Shown here one piece after another: positions 7,174 to 16,534 of a DNA stretch of 49,990 bases. The translations under genes were made by a program, and so were the position numbers. The stretch lies in contig JAPLOZ010000012.1 of NCBI GenBank assembly GCA_026400435.1, forward strand, positions 1-49,990, in the 5' to 3' direction. The stretch is from Hyphomicrobiales bacterium. GTDB lineage: Bacteria > Pseudomonadota > Alphaproteobacteria > Rhizobiales > Rhizobiaceae. Within the stretch, counting starts at the first letter, position 1. The number at the start of each line of letters is the position of its first letter. Below the pieces are notes generated by a model. The model was not told the DNA's origin and did not search any database. It saw only the letters and a program-made list of their open reading frames with translations.

Positions 7174-8249
7174 TGGACCTTGCGCTTGGACTTGTTTGCG
7201 TAGACGACGCGGATCAGTTCCGCGACCGCCTGGTAGAATTGCTGCGGGATCACGCTATCCACCGAAACTTGCTTGTACATGGAGCGGGCAAGCGCGATGT
7301 CCTCGAAGACGGGGATGTTGTTGGCTTCGGCGATCTCGCGGATCTTGAGCGCGACAAGATCGGTTCCTTTGGCAAGCACAAGCGGGGCGCTGTCCTGATC
7401 GCGGGCATAGCGCAGTGCGATTGCATAGTGGGTCGGGTTGGCGATGATGAGCGTGGCGCGAGGAACCGCCGTCATCATGCGCCGGCGGGCGCGATCGCGC
7501 GCCAGCGAGCGCAGTCGCGACTTGACGATCGGGTCGCCCTCGGACTGCTTCATCTCATCCTTGACCTCCTGCCTGGTCATCTTGAGGTCCTGGCGCCAGT
7601 GGAAACGGGACCAGACCAGATCGACGGCGGCGATCAGGCCCATCACCACCACGATCGAGGTTAAGATGTGAATTGCCATGCTGCGTATGACGGCCACGTA
7701 GTCCGTCGTCTGCGTGAGCATGCCGGCCAGGAACTGTCTCAGGCTGTCGGACAGCACAAAACAAAGCACGGCGACGACAAACCCGAGCTTGGCAAGCGAC
7801 TTGAGAAATTCGACGAAGCCCTGTTGGCCGAACAGCCGTTTCCAGCCCTTGACCAGAGAGATGCGGGAGGCCTGCGGCCGGATGCGCTCGCCGACAAATT
7901 GCGGCATGTTCTGGAACGCCGAAGCACCGACGCCGGCAACCACAAGCAAGACGAGCAGGCTCGCCACCGCCTTGCCTATTTGCACGGTTACGATGCGCGA
8001 CAGTTCGACAACGTCGCTTGCCGTGTCCATCGGCCAGGCGTCCGGCTTCTCGAGAAACATCGACAGGAACGTGCCCAGTTCGACGACCGAACCGCTCGCG
8101 AAGAAGACGGCAAAGAGGAGTATGGCGACGAACGAGGCGAGAATGCCGACTTCCCGTGAATGCGGAAGCTGACCCTTCTCGATGGAGTCGCGAATCTTCT
8201 TCTCTGTCGCGGCTTCGGTTTTGCTTTCCTTGTCGACGTCATCCGCCAT
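7170..8249 (-). CDS. flhB: FlhB, flagellar export apparatus switch protein
   Basis: The product has 359 residues, normal for FlhB. The N-terminus carries the family signature (KTEAATEKKIRDSIEKGQLP, residues 10-29), followed by four membrane segments. A cytoplasmic domain has the self-cleavage motif NPTH at about 271-274. Autocleavage between N and P switches export from rod/hook to filament substrates, together with MotD/FliK. It lies 63 bases downstream of fliG in the motA operon. Confidence 0.97.
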   Translation of the reverse strand: MADDVDKESKTEAATEKKIRDSIEKGQLPHSREVGILASFVAILLFAVFFASGSVVELGTFLSMFLEKPDAWPMDTASDVVELSRIVTVQIGKAVASLLVLLVVAGVGASAFQNMPQFVGERIRPQASRISLVKGWKRLFGQQGFVEFLKSLAKLGFVVAVLCFVLSDSLRQFLAGMLTQTTDYVAVIRSMAIHILTSIVVVMGLIAAVDLVWSRFHWRQDLKMTRQEVKDEMKQSEGDPIVKSRLRSLARDRARRRMMTAVPRATLIIANPTHYAIALRYARDQDSAPLVLAKGTDLVALKIREIAEANNIPVFEDIALARSMYKQVSVDSVIPQQFYQAVAELIRVVYANKSKRKVQ

Positions 8250-8312
8250 GGCGGTCGGGCCTCTTCAGGTGTTCGCGTCGCTCGCGGAAGAGCGACGCGA
8301 TCGGGCGTGGCG

Positions 8313-9326
8313 TCAGGCCGCCGCGCTCTGCACGGTCGGCAGCTCGAACGCGCCCTCGCGCGCCATGCGGATGGCGCCGGCCGCGATCGCCTTGCGCGCG
8401 CGAACGATATCGCCGGCATTGACGCCGTCGGCGCCCTGGCCGAGCTCGGATTCGATCATGCGGCGCGCGCGTGCGCCAATCGACGAAAGCACGGCTTCGG
8501 TAAGGGCCGGCGGCGCGTTGCGCAGCGCCAGCGTCACCAGTTCGGTGGAAATGCTGTCGAACAACGCCACCCGCGCCTTCTGCGTCAGCTGCACGACGTC
8601 CTCGAAGGCAAACAGGCGCGACCGCAGAGCTTCCATGTCGGGAGCGCCAGAACGCTCCAGGTCCTGCATGACCTCGTCAAGTTTGTCCTTGTCCATTTCG
8701 TTGAGCACGCTCGCGACGCGAATCTGGCCCGCGGACGTATCGCGCGTAGCGCTTTCGGCAAGCAGGCGCGCTCTGAGCTGCTCCTCGATGATGCCGGTCG
8801 CGACATCGGGTATCGCGGCCATCGACATCATCCGCTTCACGACCTCGTTGCGGGCATCCTTTTCGAGGACGAGAAGCGCGTTCGCGGCAGCCGAAGGCGA
8901 CAGCTTGGAGAGTACAAGCGCCGCAGTCTGCGGGTGTTCCTCGCCCAGGAATGCGCCGAGCCTGACCGGGTCGGCCTTCTCGACATCCGGCCAGACCGGT
9001 GGCGGTCCCTCTTCGACAGCCGCCGGCTGGTCGATTCCCATCAGCGCGTTGACCTCTTCCGGGCTCAGCGATTCGCTGAGGATGGTGTCCATGCGGTCAC
9101 CGGAATCCATCAACCCGGCGCCCTCGGTGAACTCCGCCTCGAACTCCGCGACGATCTTTTCCAGGTCGGACTGGCTGATGGTGCGAAGAAGCCGCGCGCC
9201 TTCAACCAGAGCCTTCAGTTCCTCCTGCTTGAAGAATTTCAGCAGCTTGCTGGCGGACGGCTTGCCCATCGCGACCAGGATAGCCGCGGCCTTCTGTGTC
9301 CGCGTCATGTCGGCTGTCGCACTCAT
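8313..9326 (-). CDS. fliG: FliG, rotor/switch protein
   Basis: The product has 337 residues, typical of FliG. The N-terminal domain (QKAAAILVAMGKPSASKLLK) binds FliF. The middle domain contains the EHPQ motif at 130-133, which contacts FliM. The C-terminal domain carries the charged helix region that interacts with the MotA stator. It lies in the C-ring operon between fliN and flhB; GAGAG upstream of the ATG serves as ribosome site. Confidence 0.97.
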   Translation of the reverse strand: MSATADMTRTQKAAAILVAMGKPSASKLLKFFKQEELKALVEGARLLRTISQSDLEKIVAEFEAEFTEGAGLMDSGDRMDTILSESLSPEEVNALMGIDQPAAVEEGPPPVWPDVEKADPVRLGAFLGEEHPQTAALVLSKLSPSAAANALLVLEKDARNEVVKRMMSMAAIPDVATGIIEEQLRARLLAESATRDTSAGQIRVASVLNEMDKDKLDEVMQDLERSGAPDMEALRSRLFAFEDVVQLTQKARVALFDSISTELVTLALRNAPPALTEAVLSSIGARARRMIESELGQGADGVNAGDIVRARKAIAAGAIRMAREGAFELPTVQSAAA

Positions 9327-9351
9327 GCGGGCGCTCTCAAGCCGATCCGCA

Positions 9352-9738
9352 TCAGGCCGGCTTTGCCGAAGTGCTTACCTCTGTAAGCCTGATTCCGAAG
9401 CGCGAAGGATCGTGTTCCAGAACGGTGATTTCGCCGCGCGCTATTCGGCGCCCGTTGACCATTACATCGACCGCCTCGCCGACGCGGCGGTTGAGCGCGA
9501 CCGTCGATCCCTTCTGCAGGCCGATCAGGTCGGAAACCGCCATCTCGGTGCTGCCGAGCACGATCTGTACCTCGACGGGAATGTCCATGATCAGCGACGA
9601 GTTGGGGCCAGAAGGCAACACGGCTGGCTGTTCGGACGGACGCTGCTGCTCCTCCTCGTGCAACACGCCGCGCAGCTCTTCGATTGCGCGATTGAGCTGC
9701 TCTTGCGAGGCGCCTTCATCCAGAGCGGCTTGTGTCAT
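9352..9738 (-). CDS. fliN: FliN, C-ring switch protein
   Basis: The product has 128 residues from the ATG at 9738, preceded by GGAGAG on the coding strand. The frame extends further upstream, but that part overlaps the fliM 3' end and is not FliN-like. Residues 1-45 form a charged helical linker (EEQQRPSEQ). The SpoA/FliMN_C domain occupies about 55-125 (MDIPVEVQIVLGSTEMAVSD ... LNRRVGEAVDVMVNGRRIAR). It builds the lower C-ring with FliM and FliG and binds export cargo complexes in well-studied systems. Confidence 0.95.
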   Translation of the reverse strand: MTQAALDEGASQEQLNRAIEELRGVLHEEEQQRPSEQPAVLPSGPNSSLIMDIPVEVQIVLGSTEMAVSDLIGLQKGSTVALNRRVGEAVDVMVNGRRIARGEITVLEHDPSRFGIRLTEVSTSAKPA

Positions 9739-9767
9739 GGTGCTCTCCAATTCCTGAGGCGGCGGGC

Positions 9768-10700
9768 CTAGCGGCTCGCTACCAGTCCTTCCATGATCTC
9801 CTGTCCGGCATCGTAGGGATGCCGCACGCGGACGGTATAATTCTGTCCAAGCTTGCCGAATTCGCACACGAATAGTGTCTTCTGCCGTGCCGAGAGTTTC
9901 GCCTGCGACTGCGCTTCGACCTCGAATTCAATCACCTGCCCCGCCCGCAGCCCCGAAATCTGGCCAAGCGTCATGCGGCCGAGTGGCATCGTCGCCTGCA
10001 GTTCGACGCCGGAGCGCATCACTTCCTCGCCGAAGCGCTGGCGCCACTGATTGCCCGGTCCAGCGTTCTGCAAGTCCGGCGCCGGGCCCTTCAGCAGAAC
10101 GCGTTGGGGGATCGTCAGCGTGATTGCTCCCCTGCCAGCGGGGGCCGAGACCGTGAGCACGATCCGCACGCCGGGTCCGTCCCGAAGAACAAGCTTCGCG
10201 AGATCTTCGCCGCTGACTGCGCGCGGCAGTGGACGCGTGAGGTCGAGCGGCTTGTCGCCAGCTTCGCACAATGCGGCGGCTATTTCTTCGAACACCCTCG
10301 AGGCGACGACCGTTTCGGTGGGCGACAGGTTGCGGTCGATCCCGGCGACCGCGATGCCCGGATCGCCGCCAAAAAGTGCGCTGACAATCAGCGCTGCCGC
10401 ATCCGCGTCCATCGACAGCACCAGTGCTTCCTGCGCCGCGCCGGAGGTGGCGACGGTCATGGCGCAGCCCATACCCTCGGGCCTGGCATCCGCCATGCGC
10501 GCCAGTTCGACTTTGTGCGCCTCGATGGAAAGCTCAAGACCCAGTCTCTGTTTCAGTCCCTCGACGATCGCCGGTAGCGCGCCGTCGATCAGGCCGTTCG
10601 CCGTCTCGGTCACGCGGTCGGGCTCACCGGTTTCGCCAACCAGCCGCTCGATGATGTATGCCCGCATTTCTGCCGGTGTGGCGGGGAGACCCATGCTCAT
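9768..10700 (-). CDS. fliM: FliM, C-ring switch protein
   Basis: The product has 310 residues. The middle domain (CheC-like) is recognisable by 'VLSMDADAAALIVSALFGGD' and 'LSPTETVVASRVFEEIAAAL'. The C-terminal SpoA domain includes 'VELQATMPLGRMTLGQISGL'. The N-terminal LSQxEIDALL-type CheY-binding motif of enteric FliM is not evident; instead the protein begins MSMGLPATPAEMRAYIIERL, as is common in rhizobial FliM, which is divergent. The start could also be M3. It lies 7 bases after motA. Confidence 0.92.
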   Translation of the reverse strand: MSMGLPATPAEMRAYIIERLVGETGEPDRVTETANGLIDGALPAIVEGLKQRLGLELSIEAHKVELARMADARPEGMGCAMTVATSGAAQEALVLSMDADAAALIVSALFGGDPGIAVAGIDRNLSPTETVVASRVFEEIAAALCEAGDKPLDLTRPLPRAVSGEDLAKLVLRDGPGVRIVLTVSAPAGRGAITLTIPQRVLLKGPAPDLQNAGPGNQWRQRFGEEVMRSGVELQATMPLGRMTLGQISGLRAGQVIEFEVEAQSQAKLSARQKTLFVCEFGKLGQNYTVRVRHPYDAGQEIMEGLVASR

Positions 10701-10707
10701 CGAACGC

Positions 10708-11583
10708 TCACGCAGCCTTCTTCTCGGCGCCGCCGGTATTCATCGTGCTTTGCTCGACTGAATCGATGGAAGGACGCTCGTATGCCGAAATCGTCTTGCG
10801 GCCAAACTCGATCGCAACTTGGGGCAGCGCCCCGTTCATGTAGGCGAGCAGCGTCTGCTTGACGATGATGTAGAGCCGGTTCTTCTTTTCGCGGACCGTC
10901 TTGATCTTTGTCGCGATCGGACCGACGACGCAGTAGGACATGAAGATGCCGAGAAACGTGCCGACAAGCGCGGCGCCGATCAGGCCGCCGAGAATTTCCG
11001 GCGACTGATCAAGTGCGCCCATCGCCTTTACCACGCCAAGGACAGCCGCGACGATGCCGATTGCCGGGAACCCGTCGCCCACCGCGGTCAGTGCGTGGTA
11101 GGCCTTCAGCTTGTCGGTTCGGATCGTCTGAATCTCTTCGTCCATCAGCGCTTCGATCTCGTGCGACCGCGCATTGCCGATGATGATGATACGACAGTAG
11201 TCGCAGATAAAGTTCATCAGGTCGTGGTTTTTCATAACCGTGGGAAAGGCCTGGAAGATCGCCGATTCCGCGGGATTGTCGATGTGCGCCTCGACCTCGC
11301 TGCGCGACTTGGACTTCAGCTCGCGCATCAGCGAATGAAGCACGCCGAGTGTTTCGAGGTAGTCGCGCTCCTTGGGCACCGCCTGCTTGAAGGCCTCCAT
11401 GCAGGCCTTGCCGGTGTCCTTGACCACCTTCATCGGATTGGCGACCAGGAAGGAGCCCAGCGCTGCGCCGCAGATGATGACCGCTTCCCAGGGCTGAATG
11501 AGGACTTCGAGGTGGCCGCCCATCGCCATGAAGCCGCCGAGGACGCAGCCAAGCGTGACCACCAGTCCGATCAGAATTCCCAC
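10708..11583 (-). CDS. motA: MotA, stator proton-channel subunit
   Basis: The product has 291 residues with four membrane segments: residues 1-20 and about 30-50, then a large cytoplasmic loop ([20 protein letters not shown]), then about 165-185 and 200-220 ([20 protein letters not shown]). It forms the proton-conducting stator with MotB, whose gene lies 16.7 kb away in its own cluster. The start is GTG at 11583; AAGGA lies nine bases upstream. It is the first gene of the minus-strand motA-fliM-fliN-fliG-flhB operon and faces the divergent region shared with the DUF1217 gene. Confidence 0.97.
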   Translation of the reverse strand: MGILIGLVVTLGCVLGGFMAMGGHLEVLIQPWEAVIICGAALGSFLVANPMKVVKDTGKACMEAFKQAVPKERDYLETLGVLHSLMRELKSKSRSEVEAHIDNPAESAIFQAFPTVMKNHDLMNFICDYCRIIIIGNARSHEIEALMDEEIQTIRTDKLKAYHALTAVGDGFPAIGIVAAVLGVVKAMGALDQSPEILGGLIGAALVGTFLGIFMSYCVVGPIATKIKTVREKKNRLYIIVKQTLLAYMNGALPQVAIEFGRKTISAYERPSIDSVEQSTMNTGGAEKKAA

Positions 11584-11814
11584 AGGCGCGAGTCCTTCGC
11601 AAACGCTACGACATTCAACAAGTATCGCTTGTGCCTTGTGTGAGGCTTGAATCGGGCCGCGCCGCAGGTTCAGCTTCGCACAAGGAAGTCATCCTACCTT
11701 CGCCTGATGCGGAGCGTTTTGCACAAGGCAAGATCGCGAGCGAGATTCCGGGCCGGTCTTCCGCATTCCCGGAGCCATGCGCGGGGCGGTCGCGCCCGGG
11801 CCGGAGGCCACAAC
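11584..11814. promoter_or_regulatory. divergent promoter region with three CACAAGG repeats
   Basis: This 231-base region separates two divergent flagellar operons. It contains three copies of a GCACAAGGmAAG-like motif: complement of 11634-11640, and direct copies at 11679-11685 and 11722-11728, spaced 45 and 43 bases. The minus-oriented copy lies about 60 bases upstream of motA. They are candidate sites for Rem or VisNR, inferred from repetition and location only. Confidence 0.4.
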
Positions 11815-12936
11815 TTGATAGGCACCTATCTCAGCTATCAGCTCATCGCCCGGGACATGACCAAGGCGCTCGACCGCGTCGAGAGCCAGCCGACTGTCGA
11901 CCGCGATACGAAATACTATCTCGAGAACATCTCGAAGGTGAAAACCATCGACGAGTTCGTCAAGGACGACCGCCTGTTTCGCTATGCGATGAAGGCCCAT
12001 GGCCTTGAGGACATGACCTACGCCAAAGCCTTCATGGTCAAGGCTCTGAAGGAAGGCGTGTCGGACCCGGACAGCTTCGCCAACAAGCTGCAGGACAAAC
12101 GCTACGCCGAGTTCGTCACAAGTTACAACTTCGAGGAATACGGCGATCTCGCGACGGTCTATAACAAGGCGCAGCACGAGGTGCCGGGCAACTACATCAT
12201 ACAGGCGCAGATCGCCGGCCTCGCCCCCGACTCCGACTTCGTAAAGCAGGAGACAGCCTACTACCGCGCCAATATCGGCAAGGTCACCTCGATCGAGGGG
12301 TTGATGTCCAATGAGCGGCTATTGACCTATGCGATGGCCGCCTACGGTCTCGACAGCGTCAGTGAAGACCCCGACTATATCGAGGAGTTGCTCGCCGGCG
12401 GCGTGCGCGACCCGGCAAGCCCGGCAAATGTCGAGGAGGACAAGCGCTATACGGGCTTCGTCGCGGCCTTCGACTTCGAGGGCCTCGGCGACAAGGCGAC
12501 CACGCTCAGCCGGGCGCAGCAGCCATCGATCGACAAGTATCTGCGCCAGACCCTTGAGGAGAACGCAGGCAACGACAATGAGGGCGTGCGCCTTGCTCTC
12601 TATTTCGACCGCAAGGCGGCGAACCTGACGAATTTCTACGAAATCCTCGCCGATCCGGCCTTGGCGAAAGTGGTTCGCACCGCTCTCAGCCTGCCCGATT
12701 CATTTGCCTCCGCCGACATCGACCGTCAGGTCAAGTTCTTCGAGGAAAAGCTCGACATCGAAGACTTCACCGATCCCGAGAAGCTCGGCAAGTTCCTGAC
12801 GCGCTTCACCAATTTGTGGGAGATATCGAACCCCACGGCATCCGCGCAGACGCAACTCAGCGTGTTGTTCAGCCAGCCTGTCGAATTCGGCGTGTCGAAC
12901 AACATCCTGTCCGCCATCCAGTCCATGAAGCGCTAG
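11815..12936 (+). CDS. DUF1217 flagellar-locus protein
   Basis: The product has 373 residues from TTG 11815, chosen because GGAGG at 11803-11807 lies seven bases upstream and the family-like sequence starts there (LIGTYLSYQLIARDMTKALD). It consists of repeated helical units with the shared phrases 'KVKTIDEFVKDDRLFRYAMK' and 'KVTSIEGLMSNERLLTYAMA', so internal duplication is evident. DUF1217 proteins occur in flagellar clusters of rhizobia and other alphaproteobacteria without a settled function. It leads the operon with flgF and fliI (10-base gap to flgF), so a structural or export role in the rod is plausible. Confidence 0.75.
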   Translation: MIGTYLSYQLIARDMTKALDRVESQPTVDRDTKYYLENISKVKTIDEFVKDDRLFRYAMKAHGLEDMTYAKAFMVKALKEGVSDPDSFANKLQDKRYAEFVTSYNFEEYGDLATVYNKAQHEVPGNYIIQAQIAGLAPDSDFVKQETAYYRANIGKVTSIEGLMSNERLLTYAMAAYGLDSVSEDPDYIEELLAGGVRDPASPANVEEDKRYTGFVAAFDFEGLGDKATTLSRAQQPSIDKYLRQTLEENAGNDNEGVRLALYFDRKAANLTNFYEILADPALAKVVRTALSLPDSFASADIDRQVKFFEEKLDIEDFTDPEKLGKFLTRFTNLWEISNPTASAQTQLSVLFSQPVEFGVSNNILSAIQSMKR

Positions 12937-12946
12937 GGAGGCAATC

Positions 12947-13669
12947 GTGCAGGACGGTCTCTATGTCGCGCTATCCTCGCAGGTCGCGCTTGAAAAGCGG
13001 CTCAACACCATCGCCGACAACGTAGCCAATGCCTCTACAGTCGGTTTTCGGGCGACCGGGGTAAGCTTCGAGGACGTGGTGTCGGGTCAGGACGACAAGG
13101 CCGTGTCCTTCGTGTCGAGCGGCGATACCTATCTGTCGACAGCCAGCGGCCCGATGCGCGAGACCGGCAATCCATTCGACTTCGCCATCAAGGGCAGCGC
13201 GTGGTTCGGCATGGAGACACCCGCCGGCACGGTGATGACCCGCGACGGGCGCTTCACGCTGACCGACAATGGCGACCTGGTGACGCTCGAAGGCCATCCG
13301 GTGCTCGATGCCGGCGGCGCCCCGATCCAGCTCGATCCGAGCAAAGGCCCCCCCACCGCCAGCGCCGACGGATCGCTGCGTCAGGGAGATCAGCTGGTGG
13401 GAGCGCTTGGGCTGTTCAGCTTCGACCCCGGCAAGAATTTCGTCCGTTACGGAAATTCGGGCGTCGTGCCCTCCGGCGAACCCGAACCCCTGGTCGATCG
13501 CCTGGAAGCCGGCGTCGTACAGGGCTTCCTGGAGGAATCGAATGTCAACCCGATGCTGGAGATCACCCGTCTCGTGATGGTTCAGCGCGCGTTCGAGAAC
13601 GGCGCGGCGCTGCTGCGCGACACCGAGTCGTCCTACGACGAGGCGATCAAGACCCTGGGCGCGAAATAG
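12947..13669 (+). CDS. flgF: FlgF, proximal rod protein
   Basis: The product has 240 residues from GTG 12947, with GGGAGG just upstream. The N-terminal rod signature 'LNTIADNVANASTVGFRATG' is followed by the flagellar basal-body core. The C-terminal helix 'SNVNPMLEITRLVMVQRAFE' is typical of rod/hook proteins. It assembles the proximal rod in the periplasm after export. It lies between the DUF1217 gene and fliI. Confidence 0.93.
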   Translation: MQDGLYVALSSQVALEKRLNTIADNVANASTVGFRATGVSFEDVVSGQDDKAVSFVSSGDTYLSTASGPMRETGNPFDFAIKGSAWFGMETPAGTVMTRDGRFTLTDNGDLVTLEGHPVLDAGGAPIQLDPSKGPPTASADGSLRQGDQLVGALGLFSFDPGKNFVRYGNSGVVPSGEPEPLVDRLEAGVVQGFLEESNVNPMLEITRLVMVQRAFENGAALLRDTESSYDEAIKTLGAK

Positions 13670-13678
13670 CGGCCGGCG

Positions 13679-15079
13679 ATGACGCTCACGCTCCCAAGCT
13701 CGCACATCGCGCGGCACACGCAAGACAATCCGCTCGAGGCGCTGGAACGCGCCTGGCGCCGTCTCGCCGATGACCGCGCCCTGATCCGCCGCGGCGGCCG
13801 GATCACGGAGGTTTCGCCGACCCACTACCGCGTTCGCGGTCTCTCCGCGGTCGCCCGGCTCGGCGACATGGTCGAGCACCGCAGCCGTGCCGGACTGCGC
13901 CACGGCGAGATCGTGCAGATTTACCCCGAAGAGGTCCTGATCGCGCCCTTCGAACGCGCCGGCGACGCCGGCGTCGGCGACCCCGTTATTGATCTCGGAC
14001 CCTTCGCGATCCTGCCGCACTCGTCCTGGCGCGGCCGAGCCATCGATGCGCTGGGCAGGCCGATTGACGGTGGCCCGCATCTCGCGCACGGCGATCTGGA
14101 GGATGCTGCCCGCCTTGTCCAGCCACCCGCCCTGGCGCGCCAGCGCGTCGGCGATGGCTTCGCGACAGGGGTCAAGGTCATCGATATCTTCACGCCGATC
14201 TGCTTTGGCCAGCGCCTGGGCATCTTCGCCGGTTCGGGCGTAGGCAAATCGACACTGCTGGCGATGCTGGCCGCGGCGCCCGCTTTCGACACAGTTGTCG
14301 TGGCGCTGATCGGCGAACGCGGCCGCGAGGTGCGCGAGTTTCTCGAGGACACCATCGGCCCGGAAAGCATGGTCAAGACAGTTGCCGTCGTCTCGACCAG
14401 CGACGAGAGCGCCATGATGCGCCGTCGCGCGCCGGACACCGCGATGCGGGTCGCCGAGCATTTTCGCCTCAAGGGCGACAGGGTGTTGCTTGTGCTGGAT
14501 TCCATCACACGGTTCGCGCACGCGCTGCGCGAGGTCGCGACTGGGACCGGCGAGCCCCCGGTAGCGCGCGGATATCCGGCGTCGGTGTTTACCGAATTGC
14601 CGAAACTTCTTGAACGAGCGGGCCCAGGCGTGGAAGGCTCGGGCTCGATAACCGCGATCATCTCGGTGCTTGTCGATGGCGACGACCACAACGACCCGGT
14701 CGCCGATTCCGTGCGCGGCATCCTCGACGGACACGTCGTGCTCGACCGATCGATCGCGGAACAGGGCCGCTATCCGCCCGTCAATCCGCTGGCCTCAATT
14801 TCGCGGCTCGCTCCAAAAGCCTGGAGCGACGACCAGCGTGCGCTCGTCACCAAGCTCAAGGCTATGATTTCGCGCTATGAATCGACCCGCGACATTCGCC
14901 TGCTCGGCGCCTATCAGCCCGGCGCGGACGCCGAACTCGACACCGCCGTGAAGCAGGTTCCCCTGATCTACGAGGCGATGACGCAAACCCCGCGCGACCG
15001 TCCGTCTGCCGATCCGTTCGCCGACCTGGCCCGCCATCTGAAGCCGAGGGAAAAGCCGCATGTGGCGCCACATGGCTGA
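13679..15079 (+). CDS. fliI: FliI, flagellar export ATPase
   Basis: The product has 466 residues. Walker A GSGVGKST is at about 185-192. The Walker B strand VLLVLDSITRF has its Asp at about 274. 'QGRYPPVNPLASISR' is the F-type ATPase signature near residue 370. It energises cargo unloading at the FlhA/FlhB gate. Its usual partner FliH is not next to it; the FliH-like candidate lies after fliF at 27629. The 3' end overlaps the next gene by about 20 bases. Confidence 0.97.
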   Translation: MTLTLPSSHIARHTQDNPLEALERAWRRLADDRALIRRGGRITEVSPTHYRVRGLSAVARLGDMVEHRSRAGLRHGEIVQIYPEEVLIAPFERAGDAGVGDPVIDLGPFAILPHSSWRGRAIDALGRPIDGGPHLAHGDLEDAARLVQPPALARQRVGDGFATGVKVIDIFTPICFGQRLGIFAGSGVGKSTLLAMLAAAPAFDTVVVALIGERGREVREFLEDTIGPESMVKTVAVVSTSDESAMMRRRAPDTAMRVAEHFRLKGDRVLLVLDSITRFAHALREVATGTGEPPVARGYPASVFTELPKLLERAGPGVEGSGSITAIISVLVDGDDHNDPVADSVRGILDGHVVLDRSIAEQGRYPPVNPLASISRLAPKAWSDDQRALVTKLKAMISRYESTRDIRLLGAYQPGADAELDTAVKQVPLIYEAMTQTPRDRPSADPFADLARHLKPREKPHVAPHG

Positions 15080-15671
15080 TCGCTTGCATGACGGTACTGC
15101 CCAGCAAGGCGAGCTGGCGGGAGGCGCGCAGCGGGCCGGGCGCTTGAGCGCCGCCCTCGCCGCCAGAAAACGCGACCGCCGCAGCGACCTCACCGTGGCC
15201 GCCCTTGGCATCACGCTCTGGCTGATCTGCGCCCTCTTCCCATGGTACATCTTCTTCAATCCCGACGAGTTCGGCGTCAGGGCGATGCGCCTTGGCGCCG
15301 GCGGCAACGGCACCATGCCAATCGTCCTTGGCGCACAACCTGGACGCGCCGGCGCCCCCGCCCCGGATGTGGACGGACCCCCGGCCGAACTCGATCTGAT
15401 AGCCACGGGCACTGCCGTCAAGGAACACGAAGAGCCGGTGGATGAAGGCGCGGAGGCAATGGCCGAACAGCCATTCCCGCCGCCGGTCATTTCGTTCAGG
15501 GTCGTCCAGATCGCCAACGGCCGTGCGATGATGGAGGACGACACCGGCCTGTTCGTCGTTCAACCCGGATCCATCCTGCCAGACAGCACCCGCGTCGAGA
15601 CGATAGGGGAGCGCGACGGAAAGCCCGTGCTGGTGACCGACGCCGGCGTGGTGCTTGAAATCTCCCAATAG
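15060..15671 (+). CDS. conserved single-pass membrane protein between fliI and flgB
   Basis: The product has 203 residues. The N-terminus is basic (ALAARKRDRRSDLT), followed by one membrane segment at about 43-62 (VAALGITLWLICALFPWYIF), then a Pro/Glu-rich linker and a small periplasmic C-terminal domain (IQNG-like 'ANGRAMMEDDTGLFVVQPGS', residues about 158-203). It overlaps fliI, so it is translationally linked; ATG 15072 is an alternative start. Proteins in this slot are conserved in rhizobia but I know no function. The topology and place suggest a factor at the basal body or export gate. Confidence 0.6.
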   Translation: MWRHMADRLHDGTAQQGELAGGAQRAGRLSAALAARKRDRRSDLTVAALGITLWLICALFPWYIFFNPDEFGVRAMRLGAGGNGTMPIVLGAQPGRAGAPAPDVDGPPAELDLIATGTAVKEHEEPVDEGAEAMAEQPFPPPVISFRVVQIANGRAMMEDDTGLFVVQPGSILPDSTRVETIGERDGKPVLVTDAGVVLEISQ

Positions 15672-15672
15672 T

Positions 15673-15683
15673 TTTCGCGCAAG
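15673..15683 (+). promoter_or_regulatory. TTTCGCGCAAG element upstream of flgB
   Basis: This 11-mer lies 62 bases before the flgB ATG. The identical 11-mer lies 63 bases before flgE. It is probably an activator or promoter element of the flagellar regulon, with the binding factor inferred (Rem is the obvious candidate). Confidence 0.45.
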
Positions 15684-15734
15684 GCCCACGCAAGACTGGC
15701 AACCTACTCTCTGCAAACCTGCCCGGAGATTTGC

Positions 15735-16115
15735 ATGGAGCCCGTCAACCTTTTCGACCTTGCCGCACAGCAGTCGCGATGGCTTGCGGTGCGTCAGTCG
15801 GCGGTTGCGAGCAACGTCGCCAACGCCAACACGCCTGGCTATGTCTCCGTCGATGTAGAGCCTTTCGAGAAGGTGCTGGACAAGACCGGCGTCAAGATGA
15901 CCGCAACCCAGGCCGCCCATCTCACCGGCGCCGGCATGGAAAGCGGCTTTGCGGTCAGCGAGGACCAGAACGAGCCGTCGATCCTGCCGTCAGGCAATTC
16001 GGTCGTGCTTGAAAACGAGCTGCTCAAGGCAGGCGACATCCGCCGCCAGTTCGAACTCAATACGGCGATCGTCAAGGCCTTCCACCGCATGCTCATGCTG
16101 ACTTCGAAGAGCTGA
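15735..16115 (+). CDS. flgB: FlgB, proximal rod protein
   Basis: The product has 126 residues. The family motif '[20 protein letters not shown]' is near the N-terminus and a C-terminal helix '[20 protein letters not shown]' is present. Starts at ATG 15735, 63 bases after the preceding gene, and opens the long operon flgB-flgC-fliE-flgG-flgA-flgI-motE-flgH-fliL-fliP. It forms the cell-proximal rod on FliE. Confidence 0.95.
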   Translation: MEPVNLFDLAAQQSRWLAVRQSAVASNVANANTPGYVSVDVEPFEKVLDKTGVKMTATQAAHLTGAGMESGFAVSEDQNEPSILPSGNSVVLENELLKAGDIRRQFELNTAIVKAFHRMLMLTSKS

Positions 16116-16117
16116 CA

Positions 16118-16534
16118 ATGGATCCGCTTGCCGCCGCCCTCAAGGTTGCCGCTTCCGGCCTTGGCGTCCAATCCGAACGGCTGCGCGTCGTCTCGGAGAA
16201 CCTCGCCAACGCCCAGTCCACTGGCGGCACGCCGGGTTCGGAACCCTATCGTCGCAAGACCATCAGCTTTGCCGCCGAACTCGACCGTGCGACAGGCGGC
16301 TCGCTTGTCGAGGTCAACAAGATCGGCCGCGACGATTCAGAGTTCCCGGTCGAGTTCATTCCAGGTCACGAAGCGGCCGACGAGAAGGGCTATGTAAAGA
16401 TGCCTAATGTCAACGTGCTCATCGAAATGGCGGACATGAGCGAGGCCAACCGCTCCTATGAAGCCAACCTGCAAGTCATCAAGCAGGCGCGCGACTTGAT
16501 TTCCATGACCATCGACCTGATGCGGAGCCAGTGA
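16118..16534 (+). CDS. flgC: FlgC, proximal rod protein
   Basis: The product has 138 residues, the usual FlgC length. '[20 protein letters not shown]' with N-A-Q-S-T at the N-terminus and '[20 protein letters not shown]' at the C-terminus are rod-protein signatures. Two bases separate it from flgB, and its TGA overlaps the fliE ATG (TGATG). Confidence 0.95.
   Translation: MDPLAAALKVAASGLGVQSERLRVVSENLANAQSTGGTPGSEPYRRKTISFAAELDRATGGSLVEVNKIGRDDSEFPVEFIPGHEAADEKGYVKMPNVNVLIEMADMSEANRSYEANLQVIKQARDLISMTIDLMRSQ

Noticed and set aside
12971-14734. 587-codon minus-strand ORF opposite flgF and fliI
   Set aside because: High-GC antisense shadow; flgF and fliI are unmistakable on the plus strand.
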